Below, in pieces: positions 32,223-40,418 of a DNA stretch of 40,487 nucleotides. The stretch spans positions 1 through 40,487 of the forward strand of contig CALFJB010000102.1 in NCBI GenBank assembly GCA_937877565.1. The letters are read 5' to 3'. The translations under genes and the position numbers were made by a program. The DNA comes from an uncultured Selenomonadales bacterium (GTDB lineage: Bacteria; Bacillota; Negativicutes; Selenomonadales; Selenomonadaceae). The number at the start of each line of letters is the position of its first letter. Within the stretch, counting starts at the first letter, position 1. Below the pieces are notes generated by a model, which did not search any database, was not told the origin of the DNA, and was given only the letters and a program-made list of their open reading frames with translations.

Positions 32223-33785
32223 AACTTAGTAACGAAAATATCGCCAAAACCTCTCAAGAAATTCAAGATTTTTTTGAAAAAGCGGGTATATCCAAAAAGG
32301 ACAGGCTGAAACTTTCATTGATTTTGGAAGAATCGCTACTGCGATTTCAAGAACATTTTGGCAACGATTATGAATTTAAACTTTCAATGAGCAAATGGTT
32401 CAGTGCGCCCAAAATTAAAATTCGTATCAAAGGCAAGTCGCTTAATCCGCTTGAGGAAATAATTTCTGACGAAGAGCCAATATTTTCACCTAAAATTATG
32501 CAGAGTCTTATGCACTATGAAAACGCCGGAACTGTTTATCGCTACGAAAATGGCTATAATGAAATTACTGCTTTTTCGACAAAAGAACAAAAGGCAGTTA
32601 AAATCCCGGGCGGTTCAATTACCGTTGCTATTTTGCTTGCTGTAGCCTGTACATTTTCAGTTAAATTTCTGCCGCCGAATGTTCAAACTTTTCTTGTTGA
32701 CGGTGTTGCTTCGCCGGTATTTAATACGCTGATGAGTTTAATTGTTGCGGTAAATATCCCGCTGGTATTTTTTTCGATTATATCAAGCGTTTGCACAATG
32801 GAAGATATTACAACATTTAATACAGTCGGCTCAAAAGTTATTGCAAGATTTTTTATTCTGATGTTTGCAATGGTCGGCGTTGCAATGGTTATCTGCGAAA
32901 TATTTTTTCCCGATAATTTCATTTGAAATTGAATCTTCATTTGCGATTGACGAAATACGAAATTTATTGCTGTCAATCTTTCCCGCAAATTTAACCAAGC
33001 CATTTGTTGAAGGAAATATTTTGCAAATTGTTATGATAGCACTTTTAACAAGTGCTTGCGTTGTATTTTTGGGAGACAGAGTAAAAAATTTAAAATCTGT
33101 CATAATCGAAATTAACAGTGTCGTTTTTAGAATGATGGAAGTTGTTTTAAAATGCCTGCCGGTTGCAATATTTTTAATCGTGTTCAAAACAATTCTAACA
33201 ACTACCATTACAGATATTTTATCAATCTGGAAAATAATAGCTGCCACTTTTATAGCTTACACTGTTTTTGCTGTGATAATGCTTGTCAGATTAGCTTTAA
33301 AGTACAAAATATCAATTAAAGACTTCCTGCAGAAAATTTCCTCAACGATGATTGTTGCGTTTGTAACCTGCAGCGGTACGGCGGCGATGGCGTCAAATTT
33401 TGACGTTTGCAAAAAGAATTTAAATATCAGCGAAAGATTTTGCGATTTTTGGATACCGCTTTCACATTCGCTACTTTCGCCCGGTACACTTATTGCAATA
33501 GTGGTTTTTGTATTTTTCAGTGCGCAATTTTCTAACGCAAATATTTCATTTGTACAGCTGATTATTATTGCGTTTCTTACCGTGCAACTTAGCATTTGTG
33601 CACCAAAAGTCAACGGCGGAAATATTACGGTTTTAACAATGCTGCTTACCCAACTTGGCTTTTCGTTGGACGTATTGGGAACTTTGATAGTTGCTAATGG
33701 CTTTATGAATAATATTGCCAGCGCATTTGGAATGATTGTGCGTGACTGTGAAATTTTTGACGTTTCACACAAAGTTAATTTTTAG
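32219..33785 (+). pseudogene. Frameshifted GHKL-like/DAACS symporter paralogue
   Basis: Two frames together encode one relative of the 24982-26592 protein. Frame 1 (32219-32926, 235 aa) carries the soluble N-terminal domain (LILEESLLRFQEHFG, IRIKGKSLNPLEE) and the first membrane helices. The second frame continues from about 32909 (FPIISFEIESSFAIDE) to 33785 with the rest of the transporter (SIFPANLTKPFVEGNILQIV parallels LIPKNLISPIVNGEMLQII). The break is at TTTTTTCCC (32903-32911): one extra T. The transport signature is also decayed (TCSGTAAMAS; no NMDGT). It is either a pseudogene, a homopolymer error, or phase-variable. Coupled by ATGA to the lipoprotein gene. Confidence 0.8.
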
Positions 33786-33822
33786 TTGCAGAAAATTTAA
33801 TTGAAAGATTATTTCATTTAAC

Positions 33823-33851
33823 TTGATTTTTTAAATTGGTAATGTTAAAAT
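33823..33851 (+). promoter_or_regulatory. Promoter of the SLH porin gene
   Basis: TTGATT (33823-33828), 17-bp spacer, TAAAAT (33846-33851), about 60 bases before the ATG. Confidence 0.7.
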
Positions 33852-33858
33852 TCGCAAG

Positions 33859-33892
33859 GTTTAATTTAGGAGACTAACGGAACAAATTAAAC
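33859..33892 (+). promoter_or_regulatory. 5'-UTR hairpin of the SLH porin mRNA
   Basis: GTTTAATTT (33859-33867) and AAATTAAAC (33884-33892) pair perfectly; the loop contains AGGAG. It starts at the predicted transcription start and is followed by TTTTT and the true ribosome site GGAGG. It may stabilise this abundant mRNA or act as a control element (inference). Confidence 0.6.
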
Positions 33893-33910
33893 TTTTTGGA
33901 GGAAATTTTA

Positions 33911-35194
33911 ATGAGAAAAACTTTATTGCCTGCGTTGGCTACAACTTTAATTTTGGGAATGACTTCAACAAGTTTTGCAGCGGCGAATCCTTTTTCAGAC
34001 GTTCCCGCCAATCATTGGGCTTTGAAATCACTTGAAAAACTTGCAGCCGATGGAATAGTTGAAGGCTACGAAGACGGCACTTATCGCGGCGACAGAAATA
34101 TTACCCGTTACGAAATGGCTCAAATGGTTGCTCGCGCCCGTGCTAAACTTCCAACCTCCAATATCAGCTATGAAAGTCGCGTAGAACTTGATAAACTTGC
34201 TGCCGAATTTAGAGACGAATTAGACAGTTTGGGCGTTCGCGTTTCTGAACTTGAAAAACATTCCGACTTTGTCAAATGGGGCGGCAAAATTGAATATACC
34301 TACACCCACGCCAAAAAAGATCCATATAAAACCGGCAAATTTACGGATATTGGCAACGAACTTTTATTCAGGCTTGAACCGACTGCTTATGTTGCTGAAC
34401 ACTGGACGGCAAACGCCAGACTGGATGCAACTGTTGACATCAGAGAAGATTCAACTACAAATGTTTCGTTGGAAAGAGTTTGGGCTGAAGGCGACTACGA
34501 TAAATTTAATGTCAAACTTGGCAGAATGGAACTTTTCACGAATGAAGACGGCTTAATTTGGGACACAGATTTTTCCGGCGCACAATTAACTGTTGGAAGT
34601 AAATGGAAGGCTACCGCACTTTATGGACGAATTAAATCAGATGAAGGCATTGGCGGCGGAGTTTTGGGCGAATTTGAAAACGAAGACGACCACAGCGATA
34701 TTTTGGGCGTAAATGTTCAGTACGACGCTGATGAAGGACTTTTTGGCGGCTTAGGCTACTATCACGTTAAGGACGACGATTTTAAAACTTTGAATTATTC
34801 CAAAAATGGCGACAAGGACAAGGCAAATATTTGGTCTGCAAATTTAGGTTACGCCTTTAACGATAAATGGAAACTTTACGGCGCGTATGCAAGAAATACT
34901 AAGGCTGATACAGAAAAATATTCGTGGCAGGCGCAATTAGAGTATAGCAACTACGACGACAATCCCGAAAAAGGCGATTGGGGAATTTGGACAGGTTATC
35001 GCCGCTACGCTACGAACGTTTCATTTGCACCGACTGCTGAAGATGTTTTGGCGGGTACAAAAGGCTGGTTTATTGGCGCGGCTTACGCTCCCTTTAAAAA
35101 TGTTGGTATTATCGCAAAATATTTCAACGGCAAATATATAACCGGCGGCGGAAAAGCTGATAATATTTTTGCCCGCGCCGAATTTTTCTTCTGA
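33911..35194 (+). CDS. OmpM-like porin with N-terminal SLH domain
   Basis: A 427-aa outer-membrane protein. Signal peptide MRKTLLPALATTLILGMTST (ending SFAAA); one SLH domain (FSDVPANHWALKSLEKLAAD, IVEGYEDGTYRGDRNITRYE), which in Negativicutes binds polyamine-modified peptidoglycan; a short coiled coil (VELDKLAAEFRDELDSLGVR); then a beta-barrel of alternating residues ending in Phe (FARAEFFF). It thus tethers the outer membrane to the cell wall and acts as a pore. ATG 33911 is chosen for GGAGG 8 bases upstream. Own promoter and 5' hairpin; a terminator follows. Confidence 0.93.
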   Translation: MRKTLLPALATTLILGMTSTSFAAANPFSDVPANHWALKSLEKLAADGIVEGYEDGTYRGDRNITRYEMAQMVARARAKLPTSNISYESRVELDKLAAEFRDELDSLGVRVSELEKHSDFVKWGGKIEYTYTHAKKDPYKTGKFTDIGNELLFRLEPTAYVAEHWTANARLDATVDIREDSTTNVSLERVWAEGDYDKFNVKLGRMELFTNEDGLIWDTDFSGAQLTVGSKWKATALYGRIKSDEGIGGGVLGEFENEDDHSDILGVNVQYDADEGLFGGLGYYHVKDDDFKTLNYSKNGDKDKANIWSANLGYAFNDKWKLYGAYARNTKADTEKYSWQAQLEYSNYDDNPEKGDWGIWTGYRRYATNVSFAPTAEDVLAGTKGWFIGAAYAPFKNVGIIAKYFNGKYITGGGKADNIFARAEFFF

Positions 35195-35206
35195 TAAAAA
35201 AATTGA

Positions 35207-35239
35207 GACTACCGCAGAAAATTTGCGATAGTCTTTTTT
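35207..35239 (+). terminator. Terminator of the SLH porin gene
   Basis: GACTACCGCA pairs with TGCGATAGTC (one mismatch), then TTTTTT. An almost identical stem recurs at 35375-35407. Confidence 0.85.
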
Positions 35240-35253
35240 GGTGGAAAAATTTT

Positions 35254-35293
35254 TTACAATTCGAGTTTTAAAATTTTTATCTGTAAATTGTCG
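35254..35293 (-). repeat. Duplicated fragment of the flavodiiron gene 3' end
   Basis: TTACAATTCGAGTTTTAAAA onward matches 35492-35530, the last codons and stop of the flavodiiron gene, with a few changes. With the doubled terminator it marks a segmental duplication. The rest of 35195-35491 holds no gene. Confidence 0.75.
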
Positions 35294-35374
35294 AATAAAC
35301 ATTTGCCTAAATATTAAAATTTTCGTTGAACCATTGAAACAAATTATGTTGAAATATCTTTTCAAAAAAATTAA

Positions 35375-35407
35375 GACTACCGCAGAAAATTAGCGATAGT
35401 CTTTTTT
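35375..35407 (+). terminator. Second copy of the porin terminator
   Basis: GACTACCGCAGAAAATTAGC then GATAGTC and TTTTTT; it differs from 35207-35239 by very few bases. Confidence 0.75.
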
Positions 35408-35458
35408 AGTTTTTCAAAGTTATAAAAATTATTTGACAGCCAAAAAAATTTCAAAAAT

Positions 35459-35488
35459 CTGTATCCTGTTTCCTGTCAGCTGTTTCCT
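35459..35488. repeat. Single arm of the AGGAAACAG/CTGTTTCCT repeat family
   Basis: CTGTATCCTG (35459-35468), TTTCCTGTCAG, then CTGTTTCCT (35480-35488); same words as the right arm at 27225-27247, ending 3 bases before the flavodiiron stop codon. Confidence 0.75.
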
Positions 35489-35491
35489 ATA

Positions 35492-36667
35492 TTACAATTC
35501 GAGTTTCAAAATTTTTTCTGTAATATCGTCAAGTTGTTCTTTAGTCGGCAAGTTGGCAATTCTAATTTTATCTAAAATAATTTCTATACCTGCCGCTTTT
35601 AATTCGTCTTCAACCATTGCGATACTTTGACCGCCCCAACCGTAACTGCCGAATGCAAAGCCCTTGTGATTGAGCGGGCGAAGTCCTTTCAAATAGCAAA
35701 GAATTTTGGCGATTGTCGGCATCATCTGATTGTTAATCGTCGGCGAACCAACGGCAAGATATTTACTTTTAAAAATATCAGTAACAATATCTGACATTGG
35801 ATTAGCTTTAATGTCGTAGTAGGCGGCAGGAATCCCGCGTTTTGCAAAAGCTTCCGTGATAGTTTGCGCCATAATTTCAGTTGAGTGCCACATTGAATCA
35901 AAAACTACAACCGCGCACTCTTCCAATTCGTCACTGCTCCAGTATTTGTACGCTTTAATAATTTTGTCAATGTACGAACGCCAAATTACGCCGTGTCCTG
36001 TTGCAATAAGTCTTATTTCCAAATCGCCGAGAGCTTTTAACGCAGTCTGCGCCTGTTTACCGAACGGCATTAAAATATTTGCGTAATATTTTTTCGCCTC
36101 AAATAAAACCGTGTTAAAATCGTTTTCGTCGTCGAACCTCATAGCCGTTGCAAAGTGTTCGCCGAAAGCGTCATTGCTGAACAAAATTTTTTCTTCAGGG
36201 CAATAAGTTACCATTGAATCAGGCCAATGTAACATAGGCGTTGGTACAAATTGCAAAGTGCGTTCGCCAATTTTAATACTATCGCCCGCCTTGACAGGTT
36301 TATAATTTAAATTGCCATATCGCGCAGTTAAACCTTTCAAGCCGTTTGGATTGGTTGTAATAATTTCGGCGTTAGGAGCAAGCGCGGCAATTTCTTTCAA
36401 CGCGCCGGAATGATCGGGTTCAACGTGACTTGAAACAATAATATCAATTTTTGCAGGATCAATTACTGAAGAAATTCTTTCAATCAGTTCATCTTTGAAA
36501 TTGATTTTCGCCGTGTCAATCAGAGTAATTTTTTCGTCCAGAATCAAATAAGCGTTGTAAGTTGTGCCGCGTGAAGTTTCGTAGCCGTGAAAATTTCTCA
36601 TCGACCAATCAACCGCGCCTACCCAGTAAATATTTTTGGCAATTTCAATCGCCTTGCAGTTATTCAT
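35492..36667 (-). CDS. Flavodiiron protein (FprA/A-type flavoprotein)
   Basis: A 391-aa enzyme that reduces O2 to water (or NO to N2O) with electrons from rubredoxin or NADH-linked partners, protecting anaerobes. The metallo-beta-lactamase-like domain binds the diiron site: H81-x-E83-x-D85-H86 in HVEPDHSG, His147 (PMLHWPD), Asp166 (FSNDAFG) and His225 (ATGHG), all ligands present. The flavodoxin domain (about 250-391) binds FMN: VVVFDSMWHSTEIMAQ, AVGSPTINNQMMP, GSYGWGGQSI. SD AAAGGAG before the ATG. No rubredoxin gene nearby. Confidence 0.94.
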   Translation of the reverse strand: MNNCKAIEIAKNIYWVGAVDWSMRNFHGYETSRGTTYNAYLILDEKITLIDTAKINFKDELIERISSVIDPAKIDIIVSSHVEPDHSGALKEIAALAPNAEIITTNPNGLKGLTARYGNLNYKPVKAGDSIKIGERTLQFVPTPMLHWPDSMVTYCPEEKILFSNDAFGEHFATAMRFDDENDFNTVLFEAKKYYANILMPFGKQAQTALKALGDLEIRLIATGHGVIWRSYIDKIIKAYKYWSSDELEECAVVVFDSMWHSTEIMAQTITEAFAKRGIPAAYYDIKANPMSDIVTDIFKSKYLAVGSPTINNQMMPTIAKILCYLKGLRPLNHKGFAFGSYGWGGQSIAMVEDELKAAGIEIILDKIRIANLPTKEQLDDITEKILKLEL

Positions 36668-36689
36668 TTAAAAATCTCCTTTCAGTCGA

Positions 36690-36857
36690 TTTTAGGGATT
36701 AGGGGCTATGGACTAGGGAAAATTCCTTAACGAAACCGCAAAAACTCATGAATATAAATAGCAATCGCGGCTATGGATTAAGGGGAGTAAATGCTCATAC
36801 TCGTTGCATTTACAAGGAAAAATCCCTAGCCCTTAGCTCTTAAACCCTAACCCCTAT
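36690..36857. repeat. Complex inverted repeat with TAGGG/CCCTA words
   Basis: TAGGGATTAGGGGCTATGG near 36693 is mirrored imperfectly by AATCCCTAGCCCTTAG and ACCCTAACCCCTA near 36820-36857. Inside are a second GGCTATGG and an exact hairpin GTAAATGC (36787-36794) with GCATTTAC (36806-36813). It abuts the carD stop codon and otherwise holds the leader region of the flavodiiron gene. Confidence 0.7.
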
Positions 36858-37357
36858 TCTTCGTCTTCGTCATCATTAACTTTTTTCTGAATATGTTCAT
36901 CAACCCATTTTGTAACTTCGTCCGCCGGTTTATCGAAAACGTAAACCAATTCGCTAATTAAAATTTGCCGTGATAAATCCATTAATCTATGTTCGCCACT
37001 GGAAATTTTGCGCTTGAGATTCTGCCTTGAAAGGTTACGCGCAACCGCCGCCACTTCCAAAATATCGCCGGATTTCATTCTGTCCAAAGTTGCGTGAAAG
37101 CGTCTGTTCCAACTGCCAACGCTACGATCTGCGCGACCTGATAAAACTTCAGCAACTGCCTTAAGTTGCGCCTTGTCAATTACGTCACGAACGCCAATTT
37201 CTTCAATTTTATCAACCGGCAACAGGAGCCTTAAATTTCCCATTGGAAGTTCCAAAATATAATACGACTGCTTGACGCCTCCAACTTCGTTTTCTTCGAC
37301 GCCTACAACTTCGCCCGCGCCGTGCATAGGGTAAACTATTTTGTCTCCAATTTCCAA
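36854..37357 (-). CDS. CarD-family transcription regulator
   Basis: A 167-aa protein that binds RNA polymerase beta and promoter DNA to modulate open-complex stability. The N-terminal RNAP-interaction domain shows IGDKIVYPMHGAGEVVGVEE and YYILELPMGNLRLLLPVDKI. The C-terminal helical domain has RSVGSWNRRFHATLDRMKSG, which carries the conserved DNA-wedging tryptophan region. TTG start, with GGAGGTG about 7 bases upstream. The acidic tail NDDEDEE ends at a TAG directly joined to a TAGGG repeat. Confidence 0.92.
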   Translation of the reverse strand: MEIGDKIVYPMHGAGEVVGVEENEVGGVKQSYYILELPMGNLRLLLPVDKIEEIGVRDVIDKAQLKAVAEVLSGRADRSVGSWNRRFHATLDRMKSGDILEVAAVARNLSRQNLKRKISSGEHRLMDLSRQILISELVYVFDKPADEVTKWVDEHIQKKVNDDEDEE

Positions 37358-37376
37358 CTTACGTCACCTCCGTGTT

Positions 37377-38336
37377 TCATTCGTTTTTAGTTGAGCGCAT
37401 AAACAAATTCATAAGTTGTTCTTCAGGCTCTGCATTTTCATACAAAATTTTGTAAACGGCGCGGCAAATTGGCAACTCCACGCCGGTAATTTTTGAAAGT
37501 TCCATCAGCGCAACAACAGTTTCTGTACCTTCAGCAAGTTTATCAAATTTTTTATTCTGTACAAAGTCTTCGCCAAATTTACGGTTTCGGCTGTGATTAG
37601 AAAAAAGCGTCGCCTCATAATCGCCCAAATGACTTAAACCGTAAACTGTCATTTTATCGCCGCCCAAATGTTCAATCAGCCGTGAAAGTTCAACCGTACC
37701 ACGCGCCATTAACGCGCCTTTTAAACTCGTACAATTTAAGCCGTCCAACATTCCCGCCGCAATTCCAACAACATTTTTTGCCGCCGCGCCAATTTCAATC
37801 CCAATTAAATCTGTACCGTAATAAAAGCGAATCAGCGGGCTTTTAAAAATTTCAACCATTTCTTCAGCCAAATTTTCTTTCATCGCCGCCATTACCATGC
37901 AGTTTGGAATACTTTGCACAAAATCTTCAACGTGTCCGGGACCTACCCAAACGGCAACATTTTTACTTTCAAGCACTTCAGCAAAAATCGTTGAAAGTCT
38001 TTTGCCCGTTCCAAATTCAAGCCCTTTCATACAGAGGACAAATTTTTTTTGCCGTATGTCAAGATTTAAATCAAGAATTTCTTTGAGCAAGCCGCGAAAA
38101 TTTTGTGTTCCGACTGAAATAATTATAACGTTTGAAGAGTGTACCGCGTATTCAAGGTCTTTGGTAAGTTGAACATTTTCCGGCAATTTTAAATATTCGT
38201 TGCCGCCGGTACTTTCCAACATTTGCATATTTTTTGAAGTTGCACGCCCATAAAGTTTTACATCGTGTCCAATTTTTGAAGAGTACCACGCGTGAAAACT
38301 TCCCCAGCGTCCGCAACCTATTATACTAATTTTCAT
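37377..38336 (-). CDS. gpsA: NAD(P)H-dependent glycerol-3-phosphate dehydrogenase
   Basis: A 319-aa enzyme that reduces dihydroxyacetone phosphate to sn-glycerol-3-phosphate for phospholipid synthesis. The nucleotide-binding start is IIGCGRWGSFHAW (GxGxxG). The catalytic Lys lies in AAAKNVVGIAAGMLDGL; ALMARGTVELSRL and SHLGDYEATLFSNHSRNRKF follow, all family marks. Its ATG overlaps the end of tcdA (ATGA), so the two are coupled. Confidence 0.93.
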   Translation of the reverse strand: MKISIIGCGRWGSFHAWYSSKIGHDVKLYGRATSKNMQMLESTGGNEYLKLPENVQLTKDLEYAVHSSNVIIISVGTQNFRGLLKEILDLNLDIRQKKFVLCMKGLEFGTGKRLSTIFAEVLESKNVAVWVGPGHVEDFVQSIPNCMVMAAMKENLAEEMVEIFKSPLIRFYYGTDLIGIEIGAAAKNVVGIAAGMLDGLNCTSLKGALMARGTVELSRLIEHLGGDKMTVYGLSHLGDYEATLFSNHSRNRKFGEDFVQNKKFDKLAEGTETVVALMELSKITGVELPICRAVYKILYENAEPEEQLMNLFMRSTKNE

Positions 38337-39040
38337 TGTAAGCCCCCAATATCTTTGACAACTTCAGCCGCCAAAATTAATCCTGCAACACTCGGCACGA
38401 ACGCCACAGAGCCGATAACTTTACCTGTCAAATTTCCGGCGTCAATTTTGCGCGGAATTTCTTCAGAGTAAACGACTTTCAAATTTGTAACGCCGTTTTC
38501 TTTAAGTTTCTTTCGCATAACTTTTGCAACGGGATCTACCGTCGTTTGAAAAATATCAGCAACTTTAAAGCGCGTGGGATCTAATTTATTGCCCGCGCCC
38601 ATACTTGAAATAATTTTAACGCCGCGCCGCTGACATTCCAAAACCAAACTGATTTTCGCCGTGATTGTATCTATGGCGTCAACAACATAATCGTAATTGC
38701 AAATAAAAAAATTCTCGACAGGCTCGTCGGGAAGGTAAAATTTCTGAATTGTATCGACTTTTGCCGCAGGATTTATTTCAAAAATTCTTTCGCGCAGGAG
38801 TTCAACTTTCGATTTTCCAACCGTTGAAGTCAGCGCGTGAATTTGTCTGTTAATGTTCGTTACGCCAACGTTATCTTTATCAATTAAAACCAAATGTCCA
38901 ATTCCCGAACGCGCCAACGCCTCAACAGTGAATGAACCTACGCCGCCAATTCCGAAAATCGCTACTGTTGCCGCCTGTAACTTCAAAAAATTTTCTTCGC
39001 CGATTAAAATTTTTGTGCGCTGAAATCTTTCACCAGTCAT
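38333..39040 (-). CDS. tcdA: tRNA threonylcarbamoyladenosine dehydratase (TcdA)
   Basis: A 235-aa ThiF/E1-like ATP-dependent enzyme that cyclises t6A37 of ANN-decoding tRNAs to ct6A. Features: FGIGGVGSFTVEALARSGIG (ATP loop), LVLIDKDNVGVTNINRQIHA, DYVVDAIDTITAKISL, ISSMGAGNKLDPTRFKVADI and FVPSVAGLILAAEVV. The start overlaps the end of ftsZ by 11 bases; ribosome site GAGGG lies inside ftsZ. Confidence 0.93.
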   Translation of the reverse strand: MTGERFQRTKILIGEENFLKLQAATVAIFGIGGVGSFTVEALARSGIGHLVLIDKDNVGVTNINRQIHALTSTVGKSKVELLRERIFEINPAAKVDTIQKFYLPDEPVENFFICNYDYVVDAIDTITAKISLVLECQRRGVKIISSMGAGNKLDPTRFKVADIFQTTVDPVAKVMRKKLKENGVTNLKVVYSEEIPRKIDAGNLTGKVIGSVAFVPSVAGLILAAEVVKDIGGLQ

Positions 39041-40199
39041 TTTTATCCCTCGTGAAACTGAACACTGGAATAATATTATTTGGAGCCGGATTTTTAGGCG
39101 GCGGCGTTGGCGCAGGTGGATTATGGGGAATAAAATTTTGAGGTTGAGACGCGGGAATTTGTGGAGCCTTCAAATCCAAACTGTCTGCAAAATCTGTAGC
39201 TATAATCATCGCCTGAATTATTCCATTCATTTTTTTATTTATAACGACGCCGAAAATTATATTTACTTCGTCTTCGGTATGGCTGAAAAGATAATCCGCC
39301 GCCTCGTTGACTTCGTACAGTGATAAATTTTCGTCGCCGGTGATATTCAAAATCATACCGCGTGCGCCTTTAAGCGACCTTTCAACTAATGGACTTTCAA
39401 GCGCGTTTTGAACGGCTTTAACTGCGTTTATATTGCTTTTACCAATCCCCAAAATTGCTTCGCTTGAGCTACTTTGCTGGAAAATTGTTGTAACGTCGGC
39501 AAAGTCCACATTTATAAAACCGGTAGTTAAAATAAGCTCGGCAATACATTGAATGGCTTGCAGTAAAATAAAATCCGCCGCTTTAAAAGCGTCAACAAAA
39601 GACAGCGATTTATTTTCCGGCAATTTCAAAAGGTTATCATTTTGAACGACAACAAGCGCGTCCATATTCGCCTGCATTTTTATAATTCCTTCGTTGGCTT
39701 TACGTTGTTTTGGCTTTCCCTCGAATCCAAAAGGAACAGTTACCACTCCAACTGTTAAAATGCCAAGAGCTTTTGCAATTTCGGCAATGACGGGAGCCGC
39801 GCCTGTACCTGTGCCGCCGCCCATCCCCGCAGTTATAAAAATTATATCAGAGCCCTCAATCATATTTTTTAGGCGATCTGCGTCCTTTTTTGCGGCTTGT
39901 TCGGCAATTTCAGCGCGTCCGCCGGTTCCGCGCCCGTTCGTCATACTTCCGCCAATTTGAATTTCTTTGATATTTTCAACATTTAAAAGGCTAAGTGCAT
40001 GCGCGTCCGTATTCACTGCAATAAGTTCTATGTCTTTTAATTCACTTTCTGAAAGGCGTTTCAGAACATTTCCGCCTGCACCACCTACGCCGAAAACTTT
40101 TATTTTTGCAACGGCGCAAGTAATGGAAGTTTCCTCATTCACGCCTTGCTTTTCGGCAACTACCCTTAAATTTTTTATAGAGTTATTGAGTACTTCCAT
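39030..40199 (-). CDS. ftsZ: Cell division protein FtsZ (divergent)
   Basis: A 389-aa tubulin-like GTPase that forms the division ring. The GTP-binding start is IKVFGVGGAGGNVLKRL (34-50); the tubulin signature is GMGGGTGTGAAPVIAEIAKA (125-144); the T7 loop NVDFADV with its catalytic Asp is present. Several normally invariant stretches differ: TNGRGTGGRAEIAE replaces the usual TRGLGAGGNPEIG-type loop, and IFQQSSSSEAILGIG replaces a shorter glycine-containing segment. The C-terminal linker is Pro-rich and ends IIPVFSFTRDKNDW, a diverged tail peptide. Followed by tcdA and gpsA. Confidence 0.9.
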   Translation of the reverse strand: MEVLNNSIKNLRVVAEKQGVNEETSITCAVAKIKVFGVGGAGGNVLKRLSESELKDIELIAVNTDAHALSLLNVENIKEIQIGGSMTNGRGTGGRAEIAEQAAKKDADRLKNMIEGSDIIFITAGMGGGTGTGAAPVIAEIAKALGILTVGVVTVPFGFEGKPKQRKANEGIIKMQANMDALVVVQNDNLLKLPENKSLSFVDAFKAADFILLQAIQCIAELILTTGFINVDFADVTTIFQQSSSSEAILGIGKSNINAVKAVQNALESPLVERSLKGARGMILNITGDENLSLYEVNEAADYLFSHTEDEVNIIFGVVINKKMNGIIQAMIIATDFADSLDLKAPQIPASQPQNFIPHNPPAPTPPPKNPAPNNIIPVFSFTRDKNDW

Positions 40200-40353
40200 C
40201 GTATCAACCCTTTTTATATTAAAATAACAATTTCCTATTCGACAAATTTTAAATTTTTCCCTTTAATTTGGTTTTAATCTTTTTCAAATATCATTTTAAA
40301 TTTTTTAGAATGTACTTTCTTTTTCCAAAGCAAAAAATTTTTTTATTTTATAT

Positions 40354-40418
40354 CAACTTTTCTTTGTCGGCGTCATGCGCGGCTGCGTAGCAGGCGTGCT
40401 CTTTAGCAAGAAAAGTTG
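40354..40418 (-). repeat. Dispersed repeat, right copy, with hairpin arms
   Basis: CAACTTTTCTT (40354-40364) pairs exactly with AAGAAAAGTTG (40408-40418). The loop (40370-40402) is an inverted copy of bases 1-33. The remaining 40419-40487 is GC-richer and holds no recognisable gene; 40200-40353 is A/T-rich leader of ftsZ. Confidence 0.6.

Noticed and set aside
32903..32911. Programmed frameshift in the second symporter
   Set aside because: The needed shift is +1, there is no downstream stem, and the transport motifs are decayed; decay or homopolymer error is simpler.
33257..33772. 171-codon open frame opposite the frameshifted symporter
   Set aside because: Same kind of shadow; no start signal and composition typical of an antisense frame.
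36690..36857. CRISPR array or true telomere
   Set aside because: No regular spacer-repeat pattern, and the TAGGG words occur only a few times as imperfect inverted arms.
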